From Diadema setosum (Eukaryota; Echinodermata; Echinoidea; Diadematoida; Diadematidae): DNA of 64,000 nt. A program made the position numbers and the translations under genes. Every line of letters starts with the position of its first letter. Position 1 is the stretch's first letter. Where the stretch lies: positions 11,038,871-11,102,870 of the forward strand of contig NC_092704.1 in NCBI RefSeq assembly GCF_964275005.1. Direction: 5' to 3'. Below the pieces are notes generated by a model. It had not been told where the DNA came from and did not search any database. It saw only the letters and a program-made list of their open reading frames with translations. Below are positions 1 to 11,028 of this stretch, one piece after another.

Positions 1-332
1 GGATCCGGTACACGGGAGAAGGGTATATTTGTATACGGGTAGTGAAATTATTTCCATCGACCATGTAAATTCAGTGATCAGGAGTTCAACCCTGGGTTAC
101 ATGCAGCAACATGTGGTATGTAGGCCTACTGGCTGGTTTCATTTGCTTCTTGAATCATCACTTCTGCTGGACCACTAATGCCAACACATTTGAGAGGGGA
201 TCAGAACCAGCTTGTAACATACACCAACACCTAATCACGTTGTTTGTTACGTTTTGGGTATCCAATCTGATCTATAGGTACGTGCTTACGCTATGTGTGG
301 TACATGGTATACATGTCATAATGAATTTTGTT
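1..332. other. Left edge, no gene seen
   Basis: I see no splice-bounded coding segment, RNA gene or repeat here. Short open frames exist but look like chance. The last 8 bases (325-332, ATTTTGTT) are the left target duplication of the element that follows. Confidence 0.5.
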
Positions 333-541
333 TGGTCTAGGGCAATTACTCCCTTGGCAATTATTACCCCGGACCCTTCCCCTGGTCCTAATCCTAATCC
401 TAATCCTGAATCTAATCCTAACCCTAACCCAAACTCCTAACCCTCAACCTAACCCTAATCCTAATCTTTACTCTAACCTTACCACTAACCAGTATTTAGC
501 CAAGGAGTAATTGCCCCCTGGAGGTAACTGCCCGGATACGC
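333..541. mobile_element. Short DNA element with telomere-like interior, copy 1
   Basis: The element begins TGGTCTAGGGCAATTAC and ends TAACTGCCCGGATACGC, so both subterminal regions carry GGGCA(A/G)TTAC in opposite orientation. The interior (about 385-480) is a degenerate array of CCTAAT/CCCTAA units resembling the TTAGGG telomere repeat. It is flanked by a perfect 8-bp target duplication, ATTTTGTT, at 325-332 and 542-549. A second copy lies inverted at 7058-7262. The 8-bp duplication is typical of the hAT superfamily, but no transposase is present, so that assignment is an inference. Confidence 0.8.
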
Positions 542-690
542 ATTTTGTTAAAGAATACGAATAAATTGAATCCATGGATGTTAAAAAAGCAGACGTTATC
601 ATAATAACTGTGAAGAATCCATAACATTAGTCAGATCACTGCTCCAAATGTTAAATAGAGCCTTTACCAAGCAGATCCCTGAAAACGTTT

Positions 691-741
<51 letters not shown>

Positions 742-967
742 GCTGTTTTTGTTTTTACAGGGGTGCTGAACCCCTGAGCCACTCGACAGGTTGCCGGACA
801 ATAAGCGGCGTGTCACAATAAGAGGATTATTTCAACAAATTCCGACGTTCTCACCGTTAACGCTGATATTTAGCACTAGCACTCTCAAGCAGAATGAATG
901 TTTGAATAAAATAGGAGAGTTGCTAAATAGATACAAAAACCCAATGAATCAAGCAATGTGCCTTTAA
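542..967. other. Intergenic, with a (GTT)n tract
   Basis: No gene is seen. A GTT microsatellite runs from about 689 to 742. The stretch ends in TTAA (964-967), the target site of the next element. Confidence 0.5.
689..742. repeat. (GTT)n microsatellite
   Basis: About 18 uninterrupted GTT units, with one GCT change near the end. Confidence 0.95.
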
Positions 968-1481
968 AGGACAAGTTCACATTCATAGACACGTGGAATG
1001 AGTGAAAACAGCAATATTAGTAGTGCACATCAGTGAGAGTTTTAGGGAAATCGGACAATATCTGTTCAAAAATTATGAATCTTTCAAGTTTCTGCTCAGT
1101 CACTGCTGGATGAGAAGACTATACAGCCTGTGATATCACATGTGTACAACGATATTAAACAAAATATAAAGAAAATTCAACATATTTTCACTTTCACACA
1201 TGATAAAAAACACTTAATTGACTCACCGCTTTCAGAAGACGGGGGGGGGGGGGCAATATTACCCGGTAATATATACGTCAGTGACAAGTCAAGGAAATGT
1301 GCACTTTTTTCAAAAAGTAAAATTTTGTAAAATTCTCTTATATATTCCTTATATATTTCTTATATTTTCCTTATATCGTTCTAAGCATATAACATCACTT
1401 ACCATAGTATAGTCTTCTCATTCAACAGTGACTGTGCAAACAGCTGGCAAATTCTTTAAAAATTGATAACTTTTGAACAGG
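968..1481. mobile_element. Family A TTAA element (palindromic MITE), right end lost
   Basis: It starts AGGACAAGTTCAC directly after TTAA. It then follows the family consensus: a forward arm containing GCAATATTAGTAG and CAGTCACTGCTGGATGAG, and an inverse arm containing TCTTCTCATTCAACAGTGACTG and TTGATAACTTTTGAACAG. The inverse arm breaks off near 1481 and the expected CTTGTCCTTTAA end is missing. The same family occurs at 6908-7668 and 21031-23668. TTAA target sites are the hallmark of piggyBac-type transposition, so this is probably a non-autonomous piggyBac relative. Confidence 0.75.
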
Positions 1482-1584
1482 GTGGTGGGGAAGGCTGTAC
1501 CCGACGGTTCAACAGCCCTTGCAGACACACCTCAACACACACACGCAGTTTTAGTTACTCCCAGCACAAAAACTGACGAGATTC

Positions 1585-2265
1585 GACTTTGATGAATATT
1601 GCATTTCTGCATTATTATGAGAGAAATGGTCGTCATGTTCAATATCATCTTGATTTTTTTTTTTTTTTTTTTTGATGTCTCAAAAGCGAACTGTGTCTCT
1701 GTTCATCAAAGCGATGCACCAGTCAGCATTATGCGCGCGGTAAACACATGCGCTTATTATAACCACAGAGATTTAGTATGCGATCTCTTTGGGTTATAAC
1801 CCAAAGATACAATGCATCTGCAGATACGTCTTTCTGCTATACCCATTACACAGCATAAGTCTGGAAACTTGACTTTGATGAATTATATTTCTGTCATACT
1901 AGAATGACAGTCGTCATGTTTGGTATCCATCTAAAGCTTGAACAATTCTTAAAATAGGAATGATCCTTAAAGGAAAAGCTCGACCTAGATTGATTATGTT
2001 TCTGTAATATGAGAATAACAGTCGTCATGGCTGGTATCATATTAACGGTTGACACGGTTGAACGGATGGTATATATGGAAACTCAATCATTATTCTGTAA
2101 TATTAGAATACTATTCGTCATGTATGATATATTGTCATCTTAAAGTTTGAACAATGCTCATTATGTAAGGTAGAGAACACTCGACTTCAATCAATCAGGC
2201 CTATATTTCTGTAATATTAGAACAACAGTCGTCATGTTTGGTATCATCCTCAAGATTACTGACTC
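1585..2265. repeat. Degenerate tandem array of about 100-bp units
   Basis: The motif TTTCTGTAATATTAGAATAA followed by CAGTCGTCATGTTTGGTATC recurs with variation. Its CGTCATG core lies near 1631, 1912, 2023, 2116 and 2230. Spacings are about 281, 111, 93 and 114 bp, so one or two units between the first pair have decayed. No coding function is apparent. Confidence 0.7.
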
Positions 2266-4339
2266 CACTACCGTTATATGGTACGAGCTATTTATATGCA
2301 CATCGTGTCTCCGTGACGTCATTGTGTTCTTGCAAGCATTGTTACATTCATACTCGTTGTTCCTTCAACTCTCAAGAAAATTACTCGTACGTTTTCCCAG
2401 TCAATTTCGTCAGATTTGCATTTGAATCAATAAAAAGGCGTTCAAATTCAAGCGATTTTGGTCACTGCTCTATTATCACGGTTCATTTTGATTCTTTGAG
2501 CATTCAATTTCGTTTCATGTCATTGTTTTTTAATTTCTATTTTATTCAATTTAGAGAGAAGTTCATTTGATTTAACGACTCAAGTTGACAGTCAATTTCG
2601 CGCCAGCTGGATAGACGTTCAATTCCGTCCCGAATACCAATTTCAATTTCAGTTATAGGAAAACAACTTTGCACTTTGAACATTCGAATTCAATCAACAT
2701 AAGAAAGTTCCCACGATTTTTACGTGTCTTTTTTCACTGTGATATTCTTGGATTGTATAATTTCATTTTCATTTCAAAGTTTCATTAATTCAATTCAGTC
2801 TATTTGTATAGTGTGCACTCTTGCCTGTAGACCTTTACATTTTTTCATTCTACATCAAGTCATAAGTTGCCACAAGCGGCTCAGCTGTAGACCAGTTTAA
2901 CCCAAGGGTATTGCCAATGACATTGTCTTGCTGGTTTTCAATTCTTCGCCCACCAATTCTATCAGTAGGGCCTATCCGAGATATTAATGTGTACTATTCT
3001 CTAGCTGCCTTAAAGTCGTGTATGAAGAAATGTACATGCATAATGTGTTTTAAAGTGGAGTTATACGAGCTAGATTAGCTATCATAAGGCAGAAGTCTCA
3101 TTTCACCTTACATAATCTTATTTATCCGTCAGGAACGCACCCTTGAGAATAATTTCAATTGATTTTGTGCTATGTAAATACTTTTTGTATAATTATACTG
3201 AACTTATACTTACGTGTCACTTTACATTGTCATTGATGGATGTTGTAAACACAACACTGTATGATTTTTGTGGAAACCTGATAAATGAAAAGAAATGAAA
3301 TGAAATTAGCTTTGCATATTGTTCAAATAGTTGAGTAATTGTAAAGAATACATCAATTAAAAAAACAACGAAAAACGCTGTCCATATGTTATGCTTGCCT
3401 TATTGTGAATTTGAATTCCTTAATGTTCTTCACGGCAATGCTGATGTGAATTTGAACTCGCTGAGCGTGCATTTTTAATTTGAACGCCCCTTTTCCACGT
3501 TTATTTGAGAAACTTATGAAAACGCATGCTGATGAATGAATGAACTAGTTACCATTATGATACTCATTATCACAATATTATCACAAGCTAGCTTACTGTA
3601 AGTACGTTCCATTAGCATTCACGTTTAGATTCAAACTTTCATAGATTGACCACCATGTTCTATCTTTGTGTTAGCAACATTTTCTTGTGCATCCTAGATG
3701 GATATCATGTATTATTTCATTTTGTTATATATTTGATGTATTTTTTCACTGGGAAATATGAAAATGAATTGAAACTGACATTAGCAAAGAAATTGAACGT
3801 CGCAACTGAAATACAAAGTGAAATCTCCCTGTATCAGGCATAATAATAGTAACTCTCAGTGATACTAGTGAGATTGTCCTGGACGAGGTAAACAACGTCT
3901 GTCGGGCATTTCGAAGAAACAACAGAAGCTCTGCCAAGAGATACAACAGCCAACAATGAAAGTGATGATCTGGCACAGAGATACGACACCCAACAATGGA
4001 AGTGATTTGTTTTTCTGTTTTTTTCTGTGAAGGGACGACACTTTTCGTAGCAGTTCAATAGTATTCGGCAGTGGTATTCGGAAGTGCAGAGCCGGGGTGC
4101 GAAAGTGAAAGTGAGATGTTTTTTCCACAACTATACCCCACCATAAATATAAATCATGATCGCTATAGCTGTTTGCAGAGTCTGTTTAGAAGTATGATAA
4201 TGTTATGTCATATAATATATGTGGTGCACTTTCAAGATGCAATTTAGACGCCCGATTAAAGCTCTTCATAAGGCGATGAGATGGAAAAAGGAGAATGATC
4301 CAGCCTATTCAGTTACAGGACACTTGCAAGTAACTATAC
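2266..4339. other. AT-rich intergenic stretch
   Basis: No gene is supported. AATTTGAACGCC at 3477-3488 is the inverse of GGCGTTCAAATT at about 2437-2448, which hints at a decayed inverted-repeat element, but its ends are not clear. The A-rich AAATGAAATGAAA near 3290 could be the tail of a retroposon. Confidence 0.4.
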
Positions 4340-4344
4340 ACAGC

Positions 4345-4385
4345 CCTGTCGCTGTACACAAGTGTAAGTCGCGACAGGGCTGTAC
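4345..4385. repeat. GC-rich hairpin 1
   Basis: ACAGCCCTGTCGC pairs with GCGACAGGGCTGT across a loop of about 16 bases, giving a 13-bp perfect stem in AT-rich DNA. Its role is unknown. Confidence 0.75.
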
Positions 4386-4577
4386 GGTGTGGACACTCCG
4401 TAATCTTTGTATTCCGGGGCGCCGACGCGATTTTGAATTTACTGCACCATATTTGTTACTAAGGCTACATAAGGTGAAAACTTTATCTATTTAGCTACCG
4501 TTTTCAGCTATTGATATTGATATACTCATTTTATAACTTACCAAAAATTGCACCTTTTTTAATCCTGTATGCCGCAG

Positions 4578-4709
4578 AAATCGTAGAAATTGCAGAAATG
4601 ATTCGAAATGTCGGCGCAGCACTGGGCAAAGAGGGCGCTGTCGACTTCGCGGGCGTACAAACTCTAGCAGCGCAATTTGCATTGTTTGCATCGTTCAAAG
4701 CTGGGAAAG
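4578..4709 (+). other. Possible orphan exon, unknown product
   Basis: A 132-base block opens after a pyrimidine-rich stretch ending TGCCGCAG and closes at a weak donor AAAG/GTTTAT. Read with two bases completing a split codon it gives 43 residues, including EIAEMIRNVGAALGKEGAV and a second alanine-rich helix-like part, FAGVQTLAAQFALFASFKAG. Base composition is GC-richer than its surroundings. Both boundaries are phase 1, as in a symmetric exon. I do not recognise the family and found no neighbouring exon in a matching phase, so this could be chance or a gene relic. Confidence 0.25.
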
Positions 4710-4967
4710 GTTTATTTTGAATGGCCCCACGATGATCACAGCATTCCGGGTTAAGATTGGACTTTTGCTCAGTGTATGTTGCGTGAGGGCTCACTATGGA
4801 CTGAAATACCATGCTCATAGTCCAAGTATCTCAATTCACGTGAGTGATTCGTAAAATTTGTGAAAAGAATGTAGAAATTTTCAATAGTTTTGTTGTTGTG
4901 TGGCCTTGTTCGAGGGGTTTAGTAGATATGTGTATAAAGTTCCGTAGATATGTGTATCACACACCGT

Positions 4968-5002
4968 CAGACCCCGTGCTAGCTTAGCGCACGGGGTCTG
5001 GT
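4968..5002. repeat. GC-rich hairpin 2
   Basis: CAGACCCCGTGC pairs with GCACGGGGTCTG around a short loop (TAGCTTAGC). It has the same style and size as hairpin 1, about 620 bp away, but an unrelated sequence. Confidence 0.75.
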
Positions 5003-5242
5003 CGGGCTAACTTGCAAGTAGATATTATACCGTCTAGTATGTTATACCGGCCGTGCATTGTTTTCTGTGTGGTTTCTTCTGTCATATCCTCTTTACTTTT
5101 TTTTTTTTTTTTACTTCCCTCGTCAGGTTTCCTTCTTCCGCAAGCCTTAAAATATTATGCTGGTCTATCGCATCTTGTCTAAAAATTTGCTTTATTACGA
5201 TACCACACGCGATTCACACTACAATGATAAACTCATCCAAAA

Positions 5243-5345
5243 AATTTGGGTGCACGTCACAAGACCGACACTCACGAGTCATACAGCCCATTAGTTCAAC
5301 ACTAATAAGCTAACAAGGCCCACGAGACCGACACATTAAGCCCCG
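5243..5345. repeat. Short copy of the CGAGACCGACA minisatellite
   Basis: It opens TTTGGGTGCACGTCACAAGA, matching the left outer end of the foldback element at 27358. It continues with CACGAGTCATACAGCCC and GGCCCACGAGACCGACAC units. It looks like a small solo arm of that element. Confidence 0.7.
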
Positions 5346-5372
5346 TGTTTAACAAGTCTTTTATCGGGTGCT

Positions 5373-5537
5373 GTTCGTTATTTCGAAGATTCGTTATTCC
5401 GAAGGTTCGTTAGTCCGAAAATGAAATAGGGTTCGCTATTCCGAGGGCTCGAGCTTTGTGTCATTTTCGGATTAACGAACCTTCGGAATAACGAATCTTA
5501 TTTCATTTTCGAATTAATGAACCTTCGGAATAACAAA
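5373..5537. mobile_element. ATTCCGAA hairpin element, copy 1
   Basis: TTCGTTATTCCGAAGGTTCG recurs, first forward and then as CGAACCTTCGGAATAACGAA, so the block folds on itself with several nested stems. A longer relative lies at 55900-56191. Confidence 0.7.
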
Positions 5538-5545
5538 CCTTTCAC

Positions 5546-6000
5546 GTCCCATGTAATTGCTGTCGATTTTTGTTATAATTTTACCCTGCTGAATTGTACC
5601 GTAATTGCAGTCCACATTAATGTTTATATCCCTGGGAATGCAGGAATGATTCCCCAATGAATTCACCTATAGTATAGTCACTTGATCTTCATACTACGAT
5701 TTTTTTCTTCTTTTTATTCTGAAATGATTACGTTTCGTCACCTTTTTTGTTCCTTTCGTATATGTCATTGCTATTCCCTCCTACAGGGAAGCTCTAGTCT
5801 GCAACTTTTTTGCGGTCAACCATCACTTCAAACGGAAATTCAAGTGACTCATATCATACACCAGGATCTCAGCCATGCCGGTGCCAGTCCGACGAGTGGT
5901 TGAAGCAATGCCAGAACTATTAAAGTGAGCTGCATCGCCATGTTCTTGATAATTTTATTGAAATTCACATAGGCCTACACACATTATACACAATATCACA
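5546..6000. other. Intergenic, nothing recognised
   Basis: AT-rich sequence without gene, repeat or structural signal that I can support. Confidence 0.4.
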
Positions 6001-6032
6001 AATAAATAAATAAATAGATAAATGAATGAATA

Positions 6033-6099
<67 letters not shown>

Positions 6100-6104
6100 G
6101 AATG

Positions 6105-6136
<32 letters not shown>

Positions 6137-6146
6137 GATAGATAGA
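6001..6146. repeat. (AATA)n/(AATC)n and (AT)n microsatellites
   Basis: AAATAAAT units grade into a run of AATC repeats and then into (AT)n followed by GATAGATAGA. Confidence 0.9.
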
Positions 6147-6239
6147 TTGTAGTTGCTCCGCGTATTGGCAGTACTAGAAATAACAATAATAATGTCACAA
6201 CACAGGAATGCATTAAATGCCAATCTTGATTTTAATTAA

Positions 6240-6429
6240 AGATCCGAATTTTCGGGGGTCCTCCCCCTTCGTCAGGGATGACAGTGCGAAACTGTTTCAG
6301 TTCAAAGGCAAACATCCGACCTTTTTTGGTGGCCCGATCAAGCCACCAAATTCTACATTCTGAAATTTTGGTGGCCCGACGTGCGTTTTTGGTGGCCCCG
6401 GGCCATCGGACCACCGTTAGTGTCGAGCC

Positions 6430-6432
<3 letters not shown>
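6240..6432 (-). mobile_element. CAGGGCTCGA-ended short element, copy 1
   Basis: Read on the minus strand it begins CAGGGCTCGACACTAACGG and then GGCCCGGGGCCACC. The same start is seen at 37237 (CAGGGTTCAACATTAGCAG) and 50226 (CAGGGTTCGAAATTGGCG). The far end has drifted. Confidence 0.6.
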
Positions 6433-6895
<463 letters not shown>

Positions 6896-6907
6896 AAACA
6901 AAGCTAA

Positions 6908-7668
6908 AGGACAAGTCCACCTTCATAAGGATTGAGAGAATGCAGCAATATTAGTAGAACACATCAGTGAAAGTTTGAGGAAAATCAGACAATCCGTTCA
7001 AAAGTTATGAATTTTTGAAGTATCTGCGCAGTCTGCTGGATGAGAAGATTACTACAGCGTATCAGGGCAGTTACCCCGGGAGGACAATTACCCCCCGGCT
7101 AAATACTGCTTAGTGGTAAGATTAGAGTAAAGATTAGGGTTAGGTTTAGGTTTAGAGTTTAGAGTTTGGGTTAGGGTTAGGATTAGGTTTAGGTTTAGGA
7201 TTAGGGTTAGGGTCCGGGGAAGGGTGTGGGGTAATTGCCCAGGGGGTAATTGCCCTAGACCCTACTACAGTGTATGATGTCACATGCGTACAACGATATA
7301 AGGAAAATAAAAAGAGAAGTTCACAAAACTTTACTTTCTGAATAAAGTGCACATTTCTTCGACTTGTTACTGACGTATATTAAGGGTATTATTCCCCCTG
7401 CCTTCTGAAAGAGAGAAGTTGATTGTTCTTTCGTTATGCGAGAAAAATGGAAATATGTTGAATTTTCTTTATTCTTTCTTTATATCGTTGTACTCATGTG
7501 ACATCACGAGCCATAGTAGTTTTCTCATCCAGTCGTGACTAAGCAGAAACTTCAAAAATTCATAACTTTTGAACGAATTGTCCGATTTTCCTCAAACTCT
7601 CACCGATGTATTCTACTAATATTGCTGCATTCACTAAACCCACATGTCTATGAAGGTGAACTTGTCCT
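6908..7668. mobile_element. Family A TTAA element, complete but split by an insertion
   Basis: Left end AGGACAAGTCCACCTTCAT, right end GGTGAACTTGTCCT followed by TTAA. The two halves are inverse copies: TGAAGTATCTGCGCAGTC... against ...AGAAACTTCAAAAATTC. The telomere-like element 7058-7262 is inserted in the left arm. The uninterrupted order is seen in the copy at 21031. The left TTAA has become CTAA. Confidence 0.85.
7058..7262. mobile_element. Telomere-like element, copy 2 (nested)
   Basis: Inverse orientation relative to copy 1: it opens CGTATCAGGGCAGTTACC and closes TAATTGCCCTAGACCC, with a degenerate TTAGGG/TTAGGTT array at about 7125-7212. The perfect 8-bp duplication TACTACAG lies at 7050-7057 and 7263-7270. 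Since the host family carries a single such site at this place, this is a clear secondary insertion. Confidence 0.85.
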
Positions 7669-7675
7669 TTAATGC

Positions 7676-7745
7676 TGTATTCACCAACAGTTTATTTCGG
7701 CACACACATTTTCGAGCGATTCGCTCTTTCTCAAGTGTTGAGTAT
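7676..7745. repeat. Diverged copy of the hairpin arm at 6534
   Basis: CACCAACAGTTTATTTCGGC and CGCTCTTTCTCAAGTGTT match the arm at 6534-6605. It is directly followed by a CA tract, as the other copy is preceded by an AT tract. Confidence 0.6.
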
Positions 7746-7749
7746 GATG

Positions 7750-7750
<1 letters not shown>

Positions 7751-7820
<70 letters not shown>

Positions 7821-7830
7821 CACACACGCA
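7751..7830. repeat. (CA)n microsatellite
   Basis: About 39 CA units with rare changes. Confidence 0.95.
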
Positions 7831-7847
7831 CACATGTATACATATAT

Positions 7848-8045
7848 ATTTGTTTGTTTAATAGATACTTTATTTTCTGCAAATCAACAAATCAATCAGC
7901 AAATCAATATACATAAGGCACATGATCATGAACATGTGGGAAATATACAAAATAAATTCAAAACAGAGTCGTTTGACTTGCGTAAACAAAGATATAAAAG
8001 GTAATTAATGATACAATATACAGTATGCATGTCTATGCAGCGGGG
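7848..8045 (-). mobile_element. Possible LINE 3' end fragment
   Basis: On the minus strand, GATTTGTTGATTTGCAGAAAATAAAGTATC resembles a retroposon 3' end with an AATAAA signal; a similar GATTTGTTGATTTGATCAATAAAG lies at 61518-61545. No reverse transcriptase frame is present. The assignment rests on this similarity only. Confidence 0.3.
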
Positions 8046-8048
8046 ATC

Positions 8049-8393
8049 CAATTCAATTCAATTCAATTCAATAGTTTACAACAATTATAATTATGGACCG
8101 ATAATGCAGAGGGCCGCCATTGTAAGCATAGCTTGAAAAGATGGCCGGCCAGAGGAAAAAGTAGGGACGTATACTAGTTTCGTAATAATACAATACAATA
8201 CAATACAAATTCTGCTGCGAAGATAGCAGGGGAAAATAAACGTGATGGTGGTGGATGTGCGTGCAAGTGCTAGAAAGTGCAGAAGGGCAGATATGCTGGA
8301 ATGTAGAATAATCGAATTGGTTTGCTGGAAGAGGGAACGATATGCGATGTTGCTATTTGGGAGACCAACATTAATCATATGAATTATTTGTTT
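8049..8393 (-). mobile_element. 3' UTR and (ATTGA)n tail of a LINE
   Basis: This minus-strand stretch follows the stop codon of the LINE fragment at 8394-8665. It ends in a run of ATTGA units (8050-8072), a microsatellite tail of the kind carried by CR1/L2-type non-LTR retrotransposons. A plus-strand relative of this tail ends at 25625. Confidence 0.65.
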
Positions 8394-8665
8394 TTAATTT
8401 GTATTTGAAGTATACTGTAATAAAATGTGCTTCTTTAAGTTTGCTTTAAATGAAAACAAGGGGGCACACTGTTTCAACTCCTCAGGAAGAGTGTTCCATG
8501 TATCCGGACCGTGATGTCTAATCGATTTTTGAGCAAGTAAAAACTTTGGATTACAGTACTTAAATGAAAATCATGGGAACGACGGGTTGGGTATGAATGA
8601 ATATGGTCATTGGTTACTAAGGCATTATGAAAAAATGGTAATAAATTTCGAGTGTGTTTATACAT
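8394..8665 (-). pseudogene. Non-LTR retrotransposon ORF2, C-terminal fragment
   Basis: Two adjacent frames carry the typical end of a CR1/L2-like reverse transcriptase protein. The first reads NLLPFFHNALVTNDHIHSY and PTRRSHDFH. After a shift of frame near 8550-8575, the second reads SIRHHGPDTWNTLPEEL, then LFSFKANLKKHIL, and ends at a TAA (8394-8396). The HSYxTR and GPxxWNxLPxE patterns are characteristic of this region. The copy is 5'-truncated and frameshifted, hence a dead fragment. Its 3' UTR and simple-repeat tail continue to 8049. Confidence 0.8.
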
Positions 8666-8717
8666 AAATATAGCAGTTAGATATATATGTATGTCATGGG
8701 CTTTTAAAGTTTTTAGG

Positions 8718-8718
<1 letters not shown>

Positions 8719-8767
<49 letters not shown>

Positions 8768-8853
8768 AAGACACACTCACCGAAAAGAATATCTTTGATA
8801 TAGGTCTTCAAGACCTATATCAAAGATATTCTTTACGGTGTGTGTGTCTTTGA
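8719..8853. repeat. (AT)n tract joined to a long hairpin
   Basis: (AT)n at 8719-8764 runs into a near-perfect inverted repeat (about 8764-8853) with arms of about 42 bp: CAAAGACACACTCACCG...GGTCTT against AAGACC...CGGTGTGTGTGTCTTTG. This repeats the AT-tract-plus-hairpin layout at 6433-6895. Confidence 0.85.
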
Positions 8854-10909
8854 TAAAGGTTTTTGACCGACAACTGACCGATACGTCAGTCTAAATTTTT
8901 GGCTCCTGATGTATTCCCTTAACTCCTTCTCCGATATCTATTTATTACGTACCGATGCATAATATTCAATCTTTGTTCAACATGTTTACTATATATATGA
9001 TATATATCGTGCATATGCGAAACTTTTTTTGTAGAAATCACTTTTAAGTGTCATTTACAAGAAAGAGCAGCTAGCAGAGACGAGAGTAGGAGTTCTTATA
9101 GATATTAAGGTATTTGCTGTCGTTGGGGGCGCACTAATGAACATCGTAAATCGGTGATACATTAATGCTCAAAGGACTTTGGGGGTTACGGTTATGGAGT
9201 TGTGACAGGGTTTTACGTTTAGCTTGATGTGAGGATTAGGATTAGGGTTAGGGTAATGTTTGTGGGTGTGAGAATCTATGTTTGGCTTAGCGTGCGGATA
9301 ATTCATAGGGAGGAGCAAATGGCACGGAACCTTGTAAATCACAAGTGACGTAATTTCAATAAGCAAAGTCAGTTAAAGGGAGAATGGGGGAAAGGGAACG
9401 TTCCTTTTGTGACAACTTGAGTGGGTAATGTAACTGTAACCAATCTTATCCTATTTCTTTCAACCATGTTTCAATAAGATGAAGACTTAGTTTTAACAAA
9501 CATGGTTGTGCATGTGGAATCAGCGACTGTAAAGAGAATAGTGAAACGCATCTGTTTGAAGAAAATCGGAAAAAGTTCATTAAAATTTTTTGACTTAATA
9601 CAGTTTTAGTTACCCTAAGCTCCACCAGAATCAGAATCGTGCAACCGGTTGCTATGTCGCAATGTGTGATCTTAAAGGCATTGTTTGCCATTTGCAGATG
9701 AAACAAAATCCCAGCTTTAGTACTTCAAAATAGTTCTCAAATGTGAATAAGGAATAGAAACAACCCGTGTAAAAAACAGGTTAATCATCAATAATCAGAG
9801 TTAAGTTTTGTTAGATTTACCAAATGTGAACAACAATTATTATAAAATTATTTTTCGACTAAACTGTCTACAGTTATGGTAGGATGGTAGGATGGATGGT
9901 AGGATGTTTTGTGATACAACTGACCTACAAATAAGCATCAAATGTGATAACTCGAACATTTTTTAAATCATTGCTCCCAATGGTAAATAATACCTTTAAG
10001 AATATGAAGACATTTTTTTTTTTCGTTTGAAAGAAGAAAAAAAGATGCATTGCCTCTACTTGTACATGAGATATTTATGTTAATTCTATTTTTATCCATG
10101 TCTGCTGAAGGAGCCAAAAAGAGAGCTCTCTTTCGATGTTACTGAAGGCTGGAATTTTTTTTTCCTCTTCCCTCTTTAACGAGAGGAAATCAATGTAATG
10201 TTCCGTTTATCACCTATAGGTTAGGTCTTTGGAAGGAAGTGCAACTAGGAGACACACAAAAGGGGAGAAAATATGAAACTCCAGTTTCATCTTGTTTTGC
10301 TTCCATCACAAGGCGATATGAGGTGAGTAACTTTTTTTTTCTTTTTCTTTTTTATTGGGAAGGACGCCGTGAGAAAGGAAGCCAATTGTCTGGCTTGGAA
10401 GTTTGAAACTCGGCAGTCCACTTCTATGATGCCTTCAGTTTTGGTTTTATAGCTTGGCTGCTGTGACATTTTGTCTTTTTTTTTTAGATTGAATAAGAAG
10501 TATAAGAAGGAAAGTGATTGAAGTGCTCATTGGTAGGCGTAACATTCAAGTGTATGTCTACTATAAAATCTCATGCATCTGACTCCACGCCCACACAGAC
10601 GTCGCATATCCGTTGTGTCTCCTGCACGGGCATGGTGTACATGCGGGTGTCATTGGATAGGATATAAAATCATGAGCAGCAGGCATCAGATATTCCGTTG
10701 TGTGATTGGTGCTTCGACTCTGTCCTTTTTGACTGTCATTCGGAGCTCAAACAATTGGATGATTTTTCTACAGATGGACGATATCATCATTTTAATGGCG
10801 GGAAATACCCAGGAGAGGTACTCACCGCTGTCGCATAATGAACTCGAACTTTAGAGGAGCGTGCCAAGAGGAAATCCGAACATAGTCACATATACTCCAA
10901 CATGAGTTG
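8854..10909. other. Intergenic, upstream of the GPCR
   Basis: No gene is seen. A short telomere-like run (GGATTAGGATTAGGGTTAGG) lies at 9236-9256 and a GGTAGGAT minisatellite at about 9878-9907. The last few hundred bases should hold the GPCR promoter. Confidence 0.45.
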
Positions 10910-10919
10910 TATAAATAAA
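10910..10919 (+). promoter_or_regulatory. Possible TATA box of the GPCR gene
   Basis: TATAAATAAA lies 119 bp before the GPCR start codon, a plausible distance for an intronless gene with a 5' UTR of about 90 bases. AT-rich surroundings make a chance match possible. Confidence 0.35.
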
Positions 10920-11028
10920 AAATAGCACGATTAAAAGCCTTTGCATGCCGATGTACACGACAGTGTGAGAGACTTAGCAGTGCCGAAGAGAACTCATCTA
11001 CGCTTGGAGTCCAATCTGAGTCCCTAAA

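Noticed and set aside
360-480. A true interstitial telomere
   Set aside because: The array is degenerate, bounded by element ends with an 8-bp duplication, and present again at 7058-7262; transposition explains it.
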